This document shows positions 7,723-14,128 of a stretch of DNA of 17,127 nt, one piece after another. Every line of letters begins with the position of its first letter. Positions within the stretch are counted from its first letter, which is position 1. Made by a program: the position numbers and the translations under genes. Source of the stretch: DATGHS01 sp035307785 (lineage in GTDB: Bacteria; Planctomycetota; Planctomycetia; Gemmatales; Gemmataceae); the NCBI GenBank assembly GCA_035307785.1, contig DATGHS010000310.1, positions 1-17,127 on the forward strand, given 5' to 3'. Under the pieces are notes generated by a model that did no database searches, was not told the DNA's origin, and saw only the letters and a list, made by a program, of their open reading frames with translations.

Positions 7723-8466
7723 ATGCGTCGCGTCACAAAGATCGGCAGCTTTGCATTCATCAGCTGCGTTTGGCTTCTGGCAATCGGCGCAGCACAGGCC
7801 CAGCCCAAGACCGGCTTCGTGCACAAAAAGTTCGAGCGCTCCGGCGGCGAAGCCGTGGATTATGTCGTCTTCGTGCCGCCCAGCTACGACGGCAAGAAGG
7901 AATTCGGCGTCATCCTCTTCCTGCATGGCTCCGGCGAGACCAAGGGTGAATCGGGGAAGCAGCCGGTGGACGTGGGCATCGGCCCTTATATCCGCAAGCA
8001 CGAAAAGACCTTTCCTTTCATCGTGATCTTCCCGCAGGCCGAGGAGAAGGGCTGGCGGCCCAACGGGGTAAATGGCGAATTGGCCCTGGGCATGCTCGAC
8101 GCCACGCTGAAGGAATACAAGACCGACGCCAATCGCGTGTATCTGACCGGCTTGTCGATGGGCGGCTTTGGGACGTTCAATTTCGCGGTCGCCCAACCGG
8201 ATCGTTGGGCCGCGATCGTGCCGATTTGCGGCGGCGGCAACCCTGAGAAGGCGGACAAGATCAAAGACATTCCCTGTTGGGTCTTCCATGGCGGCGCCGA
8301 TCAAACCGTGCCCGTGGCGAAGTCGCGAGAGATGGTCGAAGCGCTGAAGAAAGCCGGCGGCAGTCCGAAGTTCACGGAGTTTCCCAAGGCTGGGCACAAC
8401 TGCTGGGATCAGGCCTACAGCACGCCGGCGCTGTGGACCTGGCTGGCGGAGCAGAAGAAGAAGTAA
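7723..8466 (+). CDS. Secreted alpha/beta hydrolase (esterase / PHB-depolymerase-like)
   Basis: A 247-aa protein from the ATG at 7723; a purine-rich GGGAGAGGA (7711-7719) sits just upstream, and an in-frame GTG at 7681 would place extra residues before the signal peptide. Residues 1-26 are a Sec signal peptide ending AAQA. The fold is a serine hydrolase: an oxyanion-type LFLHGSGET (65-73), the nucleophile elbow GLSMGG with Ser145, an Asp193 in GGADQTVP and His225 in AGHNCWD. This is the layout of the LpqC / polyhydroxybutyrate-depolymerase / prolyl-oligopeptidase-like esterases. It should cleave an ester or peptide outside the cytoplasm; the substrate is unknown. A rho-independent terminator follows at 8497, so it is probably monocistronic. 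Confidence 0.87.
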   Translation: MRRVTKIGSFAFISCVWLLAIGAAQAQPKTGFVHKKFERSGGEAVDYVVFVPPSYDGKKEFGVILFLHGSGETKGESGKQPVDVGIGPYIRKHEKTFPFIVIFPQAEEKGWRPNGVNGELALGMLDATLKEYKTDANRVYLTGLSMGGFGTFNFAVAQPDRWAAIVPICGGGNPEKADKIKDIPCWVFHGGADQTVPVAKSREMVEALKKAGGSPKFTEFPKAGHNCWDQAYSTPALWTWLAEQKKK

Positions 8467-8496
8467 TTTAGTGCCGCGACATTTCGGCCAATCCGA

Positions 8497-8530
8497 TAGC
8501 CGGCGCGAGCAGCGCCGGCTAGTTTTGCTT
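8497..8530 (+). terminator. Rho-independent terminator after the hydrolase gene
   Basis: A perfect 10-bp GC-rich stem (TAGCCGGCGC at 8497-8506 and GCGCCGGCTA at 8512-8521) closes a GAGCA loop and is followed by GTTTTGCTTT. It begins 31 nt after the hydrolase stop. The stem resembles a common planctomycete palindrome, so it may also be a dispersed repeat in use as a terminator. Confidence 0.7.
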
Positions 8531-8558
8531 TCAGTATCCGGCCGAACCGCAGCGGTGA

Positions 8559-8618
8559 GTTAGCCCGAAGCACCAGCGACGAAGCGAGTCAATGCCCTCG
8601 CTAGCGCTTCGGGCTAAC
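8559..8618. repeat. Hairpin repeat with 13-bp perfect outer stem
   Basis: GTTAGCCCGAAGC (8559-8571) pairs with GCTTCGGGCTAAC (8606-8618). The inner bases continue imperfectly (CAGCGA with TCGCT). The 60-bp unit is just upstream of the DUF2007 gene ribosome site. I recognise the TTAGCCCGAAGC arm as typical of dispersed planctomycete repeats, but only one copy is in this window. Confidence 0.7.
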
Positions 8619-8645
8619 CGGCCCACCGAATGAAAGGAGCGCGGC

Positions 8646-9086
8646 ATGGCAGAGCGTGAACTAGTGGAAGTTTACCGACCCAGGAACAGCCTCGAGGCAA
8701 GCTTGCTCGCACAGACTCTGAACGAGATCGGCATTGAAGCGCACGTTCAGGAGGGTTTGCATCCGGAGAGCGCCATGGAGCCGTTGGTGGGCACTGCGCT
8801 TTGGTCCTATGCCCCGCGCATTTTGGTATTTGCAGACCAGGCGGAGATGGCCCGGCAAATCCTGTTGGGATGGGAAGAGCAAAAGCGGCAAGAGGAGGCT
8901 CGCGCTTCCGAAGGCCCGCCCATAGACGTTGTGTGTGAAGCCTGCGGCAAGAGCACTTCCTTCCCGGCCTCCCAGCGCGGTAGTGTGCAGAACTGCGGCC
9001 ATTGCCATGCTTACGTCGATGTCGGTGAAATCGATTTCGCAGAGGAATCGTTCGATTTCAGCGAGGCCGATGCGCCGGACGAGTAG
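8646..9086 (+). CDS. DUF2007-like signal-transducing protein with zinc ribbon
   Basis: A 146-aa protein with a strong AAAGGAG ribosome site (8633-8639) 6 nt before the ATG. The N-terminal half (LVEVYRPRNSLEASLLAQTL, then I-G-I-E-A-H-V, ending in R-I-L-V-F-A-D-Q-A-E-M-A-R-Q-I-L) matches the DUF2007 'putative prokaryotic signal-transducing protein' pattern, a GlnB-like small domain. Around residues 97-120 a four-cysteine zinc ribbon follows (C-E-A-C and C-G-H-C, about 16 residues apart). The C-terminus is strongly acidic. No signal peptide is seen, so it is cytoplasmic. It stands alone between two hairpin repeats; its partner or ligand is unknown. Confidence 0.75.
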   Translation: MAERELVEVYRPRNSLEASLLAQTLNEIGIEAHVQEGLHPESAMEPLVGTALWSYAPRILVFADQAEMARQILLGWEEQKRQEEARASEGPPIDVVCEACGKSTSFPASQRGSVQNCGHCHAYVDVGEIDFAEESFDFSEADAPDE

Positions 9087-9094
9087 GGATTTTG

Positions 9095-9162
9095 TGAGCC
9101 GGGAGCGCGAGCGACCGGATAGAGACTCGTGTCTTTATCCGGTCGCTCGCGCTCCCGGCTCA
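9095..9162. repeat. Near-perfect 68-nt hairpin repeat between convergent genes
   Basis: The 27-nt left arm (9095-9121, starting TGAGCCGGGAGCGCGAGCGA) is the exact reverse complement of 9136-9162. Inside, GAGAC/GTCTT extends the stem by 5 bp (one G-U pair if RNA) to a TCGT tetraloop (9127-9130), about 32 bp in total. It lies 9 bp past the DUF2007 gene stop and 41 bp before the cytochrome gene stop. It may help stop transcription from both sides, although a T-tract is lacking. Confidence 0.85.
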
Positions 9163-9186
9163 ATCCTTGCGCTCCCGGCTCAATCC
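9147..9186. repeat. 20-bp tandem duplication of the hairpin's terminal arm
   Basis: The final part of the preceding hairpin (9147-9166, TCGCGCTCCCGGCTCAATCC) is repeated at 9167-9186 with one base change. Period is exactly 20 bp. This looks like slippage or partial re-insertion at the end of the element. Confidence 0.8.
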
Positions 9187-9202
9187 CAGGGCGATGCGAT
9201 GA

Positions 9203-10747
9203 CTAGGGCTTATTGCGTATCTGAACCTCTACCTTCTGTACTTCCATCTCGTTCTCCGGCCAGCCTTTGGCTTCTGCCACTTTGGGCCAGAACTTGCGGT
9301 AAAGCACTCGCGCCCGCACTCGTTGTACCGCCGCCGGAAACAGCCACGTCGCCACATCGGTTTGTCCGGGCAGCAGGCGCGTGTCTTCCGGCCGGGAATC
9401 GGCGCGCCAAAAGGGAACGGGGCTTTGGCCGTTGAAGTCTTTCAGCAGTTTCGCATAAAGCCGGCCGGGTTGGCCGCGGACATCGCCGGCGATTTTCGGC
9501 AGGTGCGGCCCGGCGAGCGGCTGCAATTCATTGTCGGCTTCGTCGCGCGCGGCGACCACTAGCACTAAATGCCGGTCCACGAAGCCCGTTGGCACACGGT
9601 GGCCCACGCCATCGGTCTGGATGCTTACCGCCACGCGCTGCTTGTCGCCGTCGGGCTGCGTCTCGATCTTGAGCTTCAAGCAGCGCCGAAGCATATCGAG
9701 CTGGCTGTCGACGAAAAAGCGGTGGTTGCCGAGTCTAGCGGGGTCGCGGTCGATGCCGCCGTGACCGGGGGCGATGTTCGTCATTTGCCCGGTGGGGGCC
9801 ATGTGGCAATGCTGGCACTGTTGGCCGCGCTGCCGGGCGGGGCTGGCCAGCCATTCGCTGTAGGTCGTGTACACCGGCACGCCGAAGACCGTGCCTTCGT
9901 GGCACGAGGCACAATACCGGCTGTCGCGCTGAAAGGCCGAATAAGTGTCTTCGTCCCGGTCCACGTCATCGAGCGGGCCGAAGAAAAGCTGGCCTTGCTT
10001 GGGCCGAAGGAGTTTCAAACCGTAGCGGCCATGCGTGAGGCCGACTTCGCCCTCGTCCGGCCCGGCTATCTTGTGGCAATAATCGCAATGGACGCCGCTC
10101 AAGCCGGAATCAGACTTCACCATTTGCCGCATGTCGTAGCCAAGCTCCGCCGATGGCTTGGCGGTGGGAGCATGACAGGCGGCACACACGCCGGCGCCGT
10201 CGGGGTGTTCCTTCAGCAAGCTCCAGCCGACGTTCGGCCGGCCCTGCCAGTCGGTGCCTTCGTAGAGATTGCGAAAACGGCGATTGGTTGCCGAGCGAGC
10301 ATGGCCGCTGCTTTTCCATTGGTCGTAAATCTGTGGGTGGCAGTTGCCGCAGTTGTGGGTTTGCTCGGGATGCGGCGCGGGGTCGATCCAGGAATAGCCG
10401 TCGTTGTCGGTGTCGGGGAGTTTTCGCAGGCGGATTTGCAATGGCCGGACGTCAGCGGAGATGCCGGCGATGAAGTAGCCGTCTTTCCAGGCGGTAACAT
10501 GGCCGAATCCTGCGGGAAGTGCGAATGCGCCGTCGGCATGCGTGAGGACGTGCTGCGAGTCGCCTTGGTAGCGAACTATTGCGCCTTCGATCGGGCCGGA
10601 GTCAGAGAGGACGCGGCCGGTGAGTTCAGCCAGCAACTTATTGCCGTGATGCGACGGAAAGATGAAGCCAAAGACGAAACGAAAGGCCAACTCTGCAAGC
10701 ACAAGTAGAAGAAGCGCCGACAATAGCAGGATCAAGATACGGCGCAT
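9203..10747 (-). CDS. Membrane-anchored pentaheme cytochrome c (cytochrome c554-like)
   Basis: A 514-aa protein with five CxxCH haem sites: C133-H137 (CGNCH), C188-H192 (CAACH), C221-H225 (CDYCH), C279-H283 (CASCH) and C311-H315 (CQHCH). The N-terminus is a long hydrophobic segment (residues about 3-30) with no obvious cleavage site, so a membrane anchor exposing the rest to the periplasm is likely. Residues about 42-108 look like a carboxypeptidase-regulatory-like beta sandwich (LTGRVLSDSGPIEGAIV, ADGAFALPAG). The haem region resembles cytochrome c554-type multihaem proteins. The last ~160 residues are a haem-free domain. The role is presumably periplasmic electron transfer or a redox reaction; the partner is unknown. 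The leftward gene lacks a clear Shine-Dalgarno. Confidence 0.88.
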   Translation of the reverse strand: MRRILILLLSALLLLVLAELAFRFVFGFIFPSHHGNKLLAELTGRVLSDSGPIEGAIVRYQGDSQHVLTHADGAFALPAGFGHVTAWKDGYFIAGISADVRPLQIRLRKLPDTDNDGYSWIDPAPHPEQTHNCGNCHPQIYDQWKSSGHARSATNRRFRNLYEGTDWQGRPNVGWSLLKEHPDGAGVCAACHAPTAKPSAELGYDMRQMVKSDSGLSGVHCDYCHKIAGPDEGEVGLTHGRYGLKLLRPKQGQLFFGPLDDVDRDEDTYSAFQRDSRYCASCHEGTVFGVPVYTTYSEWLASPARQRGQQCQHCHMAPTGQMTNIAPGHGGIDRDPARLGNHRFFVDSQLDMLRRCLKLKIETQPDGDKQRVAVSIQTDGVGHRVPTGFVDRHLVLVVAARDEADNELQPLAGPHLPKIAGDVRGQPGRLYAKLLKDFNGQSPVPFWRADSRPEDTRLLPGQTDVATWLFPAAVQRVRARVLYRKFWPKVAEAKGWPENEMEVQKVEVQIRNKP

Positions 10748-10791
10748 GACGGAGGTCGAACAAAGTGCTGGCGGTTACATGTCAGCCACAC

Positions 10792-10889
10792 CAACCCCGA
10801 AGGGGTTGAAGATCACAGCCCAGGGTCGCCGCGCAGCGGCGCACCCTGGGAAACGAGGGCATCCCAAGTCCACAACCCTGAATGGGTTG
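10792..10889 (-). repeat. Three-hairpin intergenic repeat, copy B (reverse orientation)
   Basis: On the minus strand the order is the same as in copy A: hairpin 1 (10873-10889, CAACCC/GGGTTG), a 22-nt linker, hairpin 2 (10819-10850, CCCAGGGT/ACCCTGGG with inner CGCCGC/GCGGCG), a 10-nt linker, then hairpin 3 (10792-10808, CAACCCC-TTC-GGGGTTG). The 10-nt linker reads CTGTGATCTT against CTGTGATATT in copy A. It starts 45 bp upstream of the cytochrome start codon and faces copy C head to head. Confidence 0.87.
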
Positions 10890-10907
10890 AATAATCGGCC
10901 GGGTATT

Positions 10908-11005
10908 CAACCCTTTCAGGGTTGACCGCAAGTATTTCACGTCTTTCCCAGGGTGCGCCCCTTCGGGGCGACCCTGGGCTATGTTATCCGACCCCTTTGG
11001 GGTCG
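10908..11005 (+). repeat. Three-hairpin intergenic repeat, copy C
   Basis: Hairpin 1 is 10908-10924, hairpin 2 is 10947-10978 and hairpin 3 is 10989-11005, with 22- and 10-nt linkers as in A and B. Both changed stems keep pairing: hairpin 3 is CGACCCC/GGGGTCG instead of CAACCCC/GGGGTTG, and the inner stem of hairpin 2 is CGCCCC/GGGGCG instead of CGCCGC/GCGGCG. It ends 56 bp before the stop of the leftward STAS gene. Confidence 0.87.
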
Positions 11006-11061
11006 CTACCGAGTTCGCATTCGCCGCTGAAATTCCAATTAAACCGGCCACAGAAGAACTA

Positions 11062-11433
11062 TCAATCCGCTTCTTCCAGCGATTTCACGGCCGCGTCCAG
11101 GTCGGGCTGCGTTTCGATCAGTTCCGTGATCTTGCAAACCTTGAGCACATCGAAATTAATCGGAGCGATTTCGCAGAGCCGCATGTGACCCTTCTCGTCG
11201 AGGAGCAGCCGGCGGATCATGTTGAGCTTGCCGATGAACATGCTTTGCAGGCAGTCGAGCCGTTCTTTGCCCAAGGCCAGGGCCAGTTTTCGGCAGCCGT
11301 GCTCGGCGATCAGTTCGGACACTTCTTCACCGAATTGGTGCAGATCCGCCTCGGTCATATTCCGTTTTTTGAGCCGCGCGCAAAACACCTCGCCGCGTTT
11401 GGACACGTCGATCTGGTGAAAATTCATCTCCAT
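11062..11433 (-). CDS. STAS-domain protein (anti-sigma factor antagonist-like)
   Basis: A 123-aa protein from the ATG at 11433, chosen because GGGGAGGAG lies about 9 nt upstream; an in-frame ATG at 11496 has no such site. The fold reads as a STAS domain: a beta-strand start, then LHQFGEEVSELIAEHGCRKL, the LALALGKERLDCLQSMFIGKL strand-helix unit and RLCEIAPINFDVLKVCKITEL. At the position of the DSSG-type phosphorylation loop this protein has LQSMF, so the usual phosphoserine may be missing. Anti-anti-sigma proteins are controlled by serine kinases. No partner kinase lies beside it; the sigma/kinase pair 6 kb away is not obviously connected. Confidence 0.75.
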   Translation of the reverse strand: MEMNFHQIDVSKRGEVFCARLKKRNMTEADLHQFGEEVSELIAEHGCRKLALALGKERLDCLQSMFIGKLNMIRRLLLDEKGHMRLCEIAPINFDVLKVCKITELIETQPDLDAAVKSLEEAD

Positions 11434-11650
11434 AATCCGACACTCCTCCCCACACGTTCCGAGTCTCAGGATAGCGTTTTTTGCCTGTTTTACCATCCCG
11501 GAAGAAGACGAGTTTCAAGCCGGCAATGGAACGCCGGTAGCGATTCCGGCAGCCAGCACGTATATTTTTCAATAGAGGCAAAAAAAGCAAAGAACCACGC
11601 AGGCACGGATGGCACGAATCGTTGCCCATCCATTAGCAAAGGCAAAATCT

Positions 11651-12958
11651 ATGTCGGCGCAGACAATGACGGAAAAAATCCTGGCACGGGCGGCGGGCCG
11701 GGAGCGAGTGAGTCCCGGCGAAAACATTTGGGCGAATGTCGATGTGCTGATGACGCACGACGTATGCGGTCCCGGCACCTTCGGCGTTTTTCACAAGCAC
11801 TTCGGCAAGGACGCGAAGGTCTGGGACCGCGATAAAGTGGTAATCATTCCCGACCATTACATCTTCACGGCCGACGCGATGGCGAATCGCAATGTCGATG
11901 TGCTGCGGAAGTTCGCGGCCGAGCAAAACATCAAGAATTTCTACGACGTGGGTACGACGCAGTATAAGGGCGTCTGCCACATCGCGCTGCCGGAAGAGGG
12001 CCATACGCGGCCCGGCGAGGTGCTGCTCGGCACCGATAGCCACACCTGCACGGCCGGGGCGTTTGGCGAGTTCGCCACCGGCATCGGCAACACCGATGCC
12101 GGCTTCGTGCTGGGCACAGGCAAGCTCTGGCTGAAAGTGCCGGAGACCATGCGCTTCGTCTTTCACGGCCAGTTGCCGCCGTATCTGATGGCCAAAGACC
12201 TGATCCTGGCGGTAATCGGCGATATCGGCTGCGACGGGGCCACCTATCGCACGATGGAATTCGACGGTGACGGCGTATACGCGCTAAATATCGAAGAGCG
12301 CATGACGCTGTGCAACATGGTGATCGAAGCCGGCGGCAAGAACGGCGTGATCGCGCCGGACAAGGTGACGCTCGATTACGTGAACAAGCGCAACAAGAGC
12401 GGCAAAAAATTCGATCCGGTCTACTCCGACAAGGATGCGAAGTTCGTTTACGAGAAGGTGTACGAAGTGGCGAAGCTGGAGCCAGTGATTGCGAAGCCGC
12501 ACAGCCCGGATAACCGCGCGTACGTTTCCGAAGTGAAGGGCACGAAACTCGACCGGGCTTACATCGGCTCGTGCACCGGCGGCAAGCTCACCGACTTCCG
12601 GGCTGCGGCGGGGATCTTGAAGGACAAAAGCGTGCGCATCGACACGTTTGTCGTGCCGGCCACTAGCGAGATCGCAGCGGGACTGAAGGCCGAGCGCATC
12701 GGCAACCAGACGCTTGAAGAAGTGTTTCTGCAAGCCGGGGCCAAAATCGGGCAACCGTCGTGTGCCGCGTGCCTGGGCGGGCCGTCAGACACCTTCGGCC
12801 GACTGAACGCGCCGATGTCGTGCATCAGCACCACGAACCGCAACTTCCCCGGCCGCATGGGGCACAAGGAAGCGCGCGTATTCCTGGCGAGCCCGCTGAC
12901 GGTGGCCGCAAGCGCGATTAAAGGCGAGATTGCCGATCCTCGGGAGTGGTTGCGGTAG
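11651..12958 (+). CDS. leuC: 3-isopropylmalate dehydratase / homoaconitase-family large subunit
   Basis: A 435-aa protein from the ATG at 11651, with AAAGG 8 nt upstream; an in-frame ATG at 11609 would add residues from a repeat-like sequence and is rejected. It is an aconitase-family [4Fe-4S] hydratase: GTDSHTCTAGAFG (127-139), the cluster cysteines C308 (GSCTGG), C371 and C374 (CAACLGG), and NRNFPGRMG (397-405). The ~420-residue length and CxxCLGG motif fit the archaeal-type LeuC/HacA group, which acts as a two-subunit enzyme. No small subunit (LeuD) gene follows; the next genes are an antitoxin and a toxin remnant. The usual role is the isomerisation of 2- to 3-isopropylmalate in leucine synthesis, but homoaconitase or another hydratase is possible. 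Confidence 0.85.
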   Translation: MSAQTMTEKILARAAGRERVSPGENIWANVDVLMTHDVCGPGTFGVFHKHFGKDAKVWDRDKVVIIPDHYIFTADAMANRNVDVLRKFAAEQNIKNFYDVGTTQYKGVCHIALPEEGHTRPGEVLLGTDSHTCTAGAFGEFATGIGNTDAGFVLGTGKLWLKVPETMRFVFHGQLPPYLMAKDLILAVIGDIGCDGATYRTMEFDGDGVYALNIEERMTLCNMVIEAGGKNGVIAPDKVTLDYVNKRNKSGKKFDPVYSDKDAKFVYEKVYEVAKLEPVIAKPHSPDNRAYVSEVKGTKLDRAYIGSCTGGKLTDFRAAAGILKDKSVRIDTFVVPATSEIAAGLKAERIGNQTLEEVFLQAGAKIGQPSCAACLGGPSDTFGRLNAPMSCISTTNRNFPGRMGHKEARVFLASPLTVAASAIKGEIADPREWLR

Positions 12959-12996
12959 AATAGAAATTGAGTATTTCGAGAAACGGAGAATAGGTC

Positions 12997-13239
12997 ATGA
13001 CTGCGGTGATAGCTCCTGCCAAGTTGGCCGACCAATTGAGGGATTCCGCGGATCTGATAGAGGTGCGCGATGAGGCCGGACAAACGATTGGTTATTTCCT
13101 TTCGCTTGCGGTGCCGAACCAAGAGGGAATGCCAAAAACGCCTTACTCGATTGAAGAACTGCAACAGCTGCGACAACAGCGAACTGGCAAACCATTGAAG
13201 GAGATTCTCGAGCGCTTGGAGCGGACGTATCCCTCATGA
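12997..13239 (+). CDS. Small antitoxin-like protein
   Basis: An 80-aa protein with GGAG (12985-12988) 8 nt before the ATG. It overlaps the next reading frame by ATGA (13236-13239), the arrangement of type II toxin-antitoxin operons. The sequence has a beta-rich N-terminal half (LIEVRDEAGQTIGYFLSLAV) and a C-terminal helix (IEELQQLRQQRTGKPLKEIL). I do not recognise the fold by name; the antitoxin assignment rests on position before the RelE/ParE-like frame. It appears intact although the toxin is broken. Confidence 0.6.
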   Translation: MTAVIAPAKLADQLRDSADLIEVRDEAGQTIGYFLSLAVPNQEGMPKTPYSIEELQQLRQQRTGKPLKEILERLERTYPS

Positions 13240-13489
13240 ATTTCGCAGTCACTTGGACGCCGGTTGCTGAGCAAGAACTGGCGGTAATTTGGATTGCAGT
13301 ACCAACCGCCGGGCAGTGACCGTAGCTTCGGCGCGAATCGATGCGGTCCTTTCGCGCACGCCGAATTCCGTTGGCACATCGCTTTTCGACACGGTGTATA
13401 GTCTTGTCATTCCTCCTCTTGGAGTCGAATACGAAGTGATCGACGCGGATAGGCTCGTGTATGTGTTGTCGGTTTGGGAAGTGAATTGA
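13236..13489 (+). pseudogene. Frameshifted RelE/ParE-like toxin
   Basis: Frame 1 from the ATG at 13236 reads MNFAVTWTPVAEQELAVIWI and then stops early at 13317. The adjacent frame continues without interruption from about 13289 as NRRAVTVASARIDAVLSRTP, FDTVYSLVIPPLGVEYEVI and ADRLVYVLSVWEVN to the stop at 13489. Joined at about 13305 the two pieces give one protein of the RelE/ParE toxin pattern (V-T-W-T-P-x-A-E-x-E-L, A-V-T-x-A-S-x-R-I-D, F-D-T-V, V-I-x-A-D-R-L-V-x-V-L-x-V-W). One missing base restores the frame, so it looks like a single-nucleotide deletion or sequencing error. No slippery heptamer was found at the switch. Confidence 0.75.
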
Positions 13490-13496
13490 GCGCCTA

Positions 13497-14105
13497 CTAT
13501 ATGCGTATGCTGATGATCTCAACGACGATTTGGGCATTCTGAATGAGTCTTGGAAAACTGGCATCCACATAACCTACCTGTCCCAATTCGGTCCAATCTT
13601 CGCTCGGCGCATCCTTCGATTTCAACAAGATCAACTTCGACGCCTTCGCCACCACGGCTACCCTTGCGGCCAGTGAGTCGCTCGTTACCTGCCAATTATG
13701 CGATAAGTGATCGGGCCGGCTTTCGTCGCCGCGAGCGAAACGGTACATGTCGAGGATGGGCGTCGATCCGCGCCGCCAGCAGGAGCGGGCGGCGTTCAGG
13801 CCTTCGACCACTTGCGTGCTGGGGACGATTATTTGCAGGAAGCGCGCGTTTAATGCAAGGGCACGAAGCGCGAGCCAGTGCGAGGTTTCCTCGCCCAGAT
13901 GGTGGCACTGGTCGAATTGGCGAATGACGTCGGCCGTCGGTCCGCCGCCGGGGATCAGCAATACGTTGCTTCCTTTAAGCGTAGCCAGAAAGCTCTGCAA
14001 GCGGCTCGACAACTCCGGCCAGTCGAAGAGGCTGCCGCCGACTTTCACGACCACGGGCGGGTCGAGCCAGGGGTGGGCCACGGTAGTGGAAGAGGGAGTT
14101 ATCAC
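13497..14105 (-). CDS. Amino-acid-kinase-fold protein, MfnE-like
   Basis: A 202-aa protein whose start is a GTG at 14105, 23 nt after the stop of the upstream gene; no Shine-Dalgarno is clear, so coupling is likely. An in-frame GTG further in (residue 9) is an alternative. It carries the amino-acid-kinase signatures VVKVGGSLFDWPELSSRL (N-terminal Gly-rich loop) and IPGGGPTADVIR, plus HNWQVTSDSLAARVA. Proteins of this length and motif set next to an MfnF-like gene are typical of the methanofuran branch, where MfnE phosphorylates the aminomethylfuran phosphate intermediate. The role is inferred from context; substrate specificity cannot be read. Its 3' end is only 7 bp from the toxin remnant, convergent with it. 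Confidence 0.75.
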   Translation of the reverse strand: MITPSSTTVAHPWLDPPVVVKVGGSLFDWPELSSRLQSFLATLKGSNVLLIPGGGPTADVIRQFDQCHHLGEETSHWLALRALALNARFLQIIVPSTQVVEGLNAARSCWRRGSTPILDMYRFARGDESRPDHLSHNWQVTSDSLAARVAVVAKASKLILLKSKDAPSEDWTELGQVGYVDASFPRLIQNAQIVVEIISIRI

Positions 14106-14128
14106 ATGTGTTGCAATGCCGCAAGCGG

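Noticed and set aside
9569..10708. A 379-aa rightward open frame opposite the cytochrome gene
   Set aside because: The opposite strand carries five CxxCH motifs and a membrane anchor; the rightward frame has low-complexity Ala/Val/Gly composition and no ribosome site or recognisable domain, typical of GC-rich antisense shadows.
10792..11005. CRISPR array suspected because of repeated palindromic units
   Set aside because: Only two units here, in opposite orientation, with three distinct hairpins each and no regular unique spacers or cas genes.
11593..11650. Upstream in-frame start for the LeuC-like gene at 11609
   Set aside because: The extra residues fall in a sequence reminiscent of a dispersed repeat (ACCACGCAGGCACGGATGG) and family members start near the ATG at 11651, which has AAAGG upstream.
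13271..13319. Programmed -1 frameshift producing a full-length toxin
   Set aside because: No X_XXY_YYZ slippery heptamer in the window where the switch must occur, and no stable downstream structure was noticed; a lost base is simpler.
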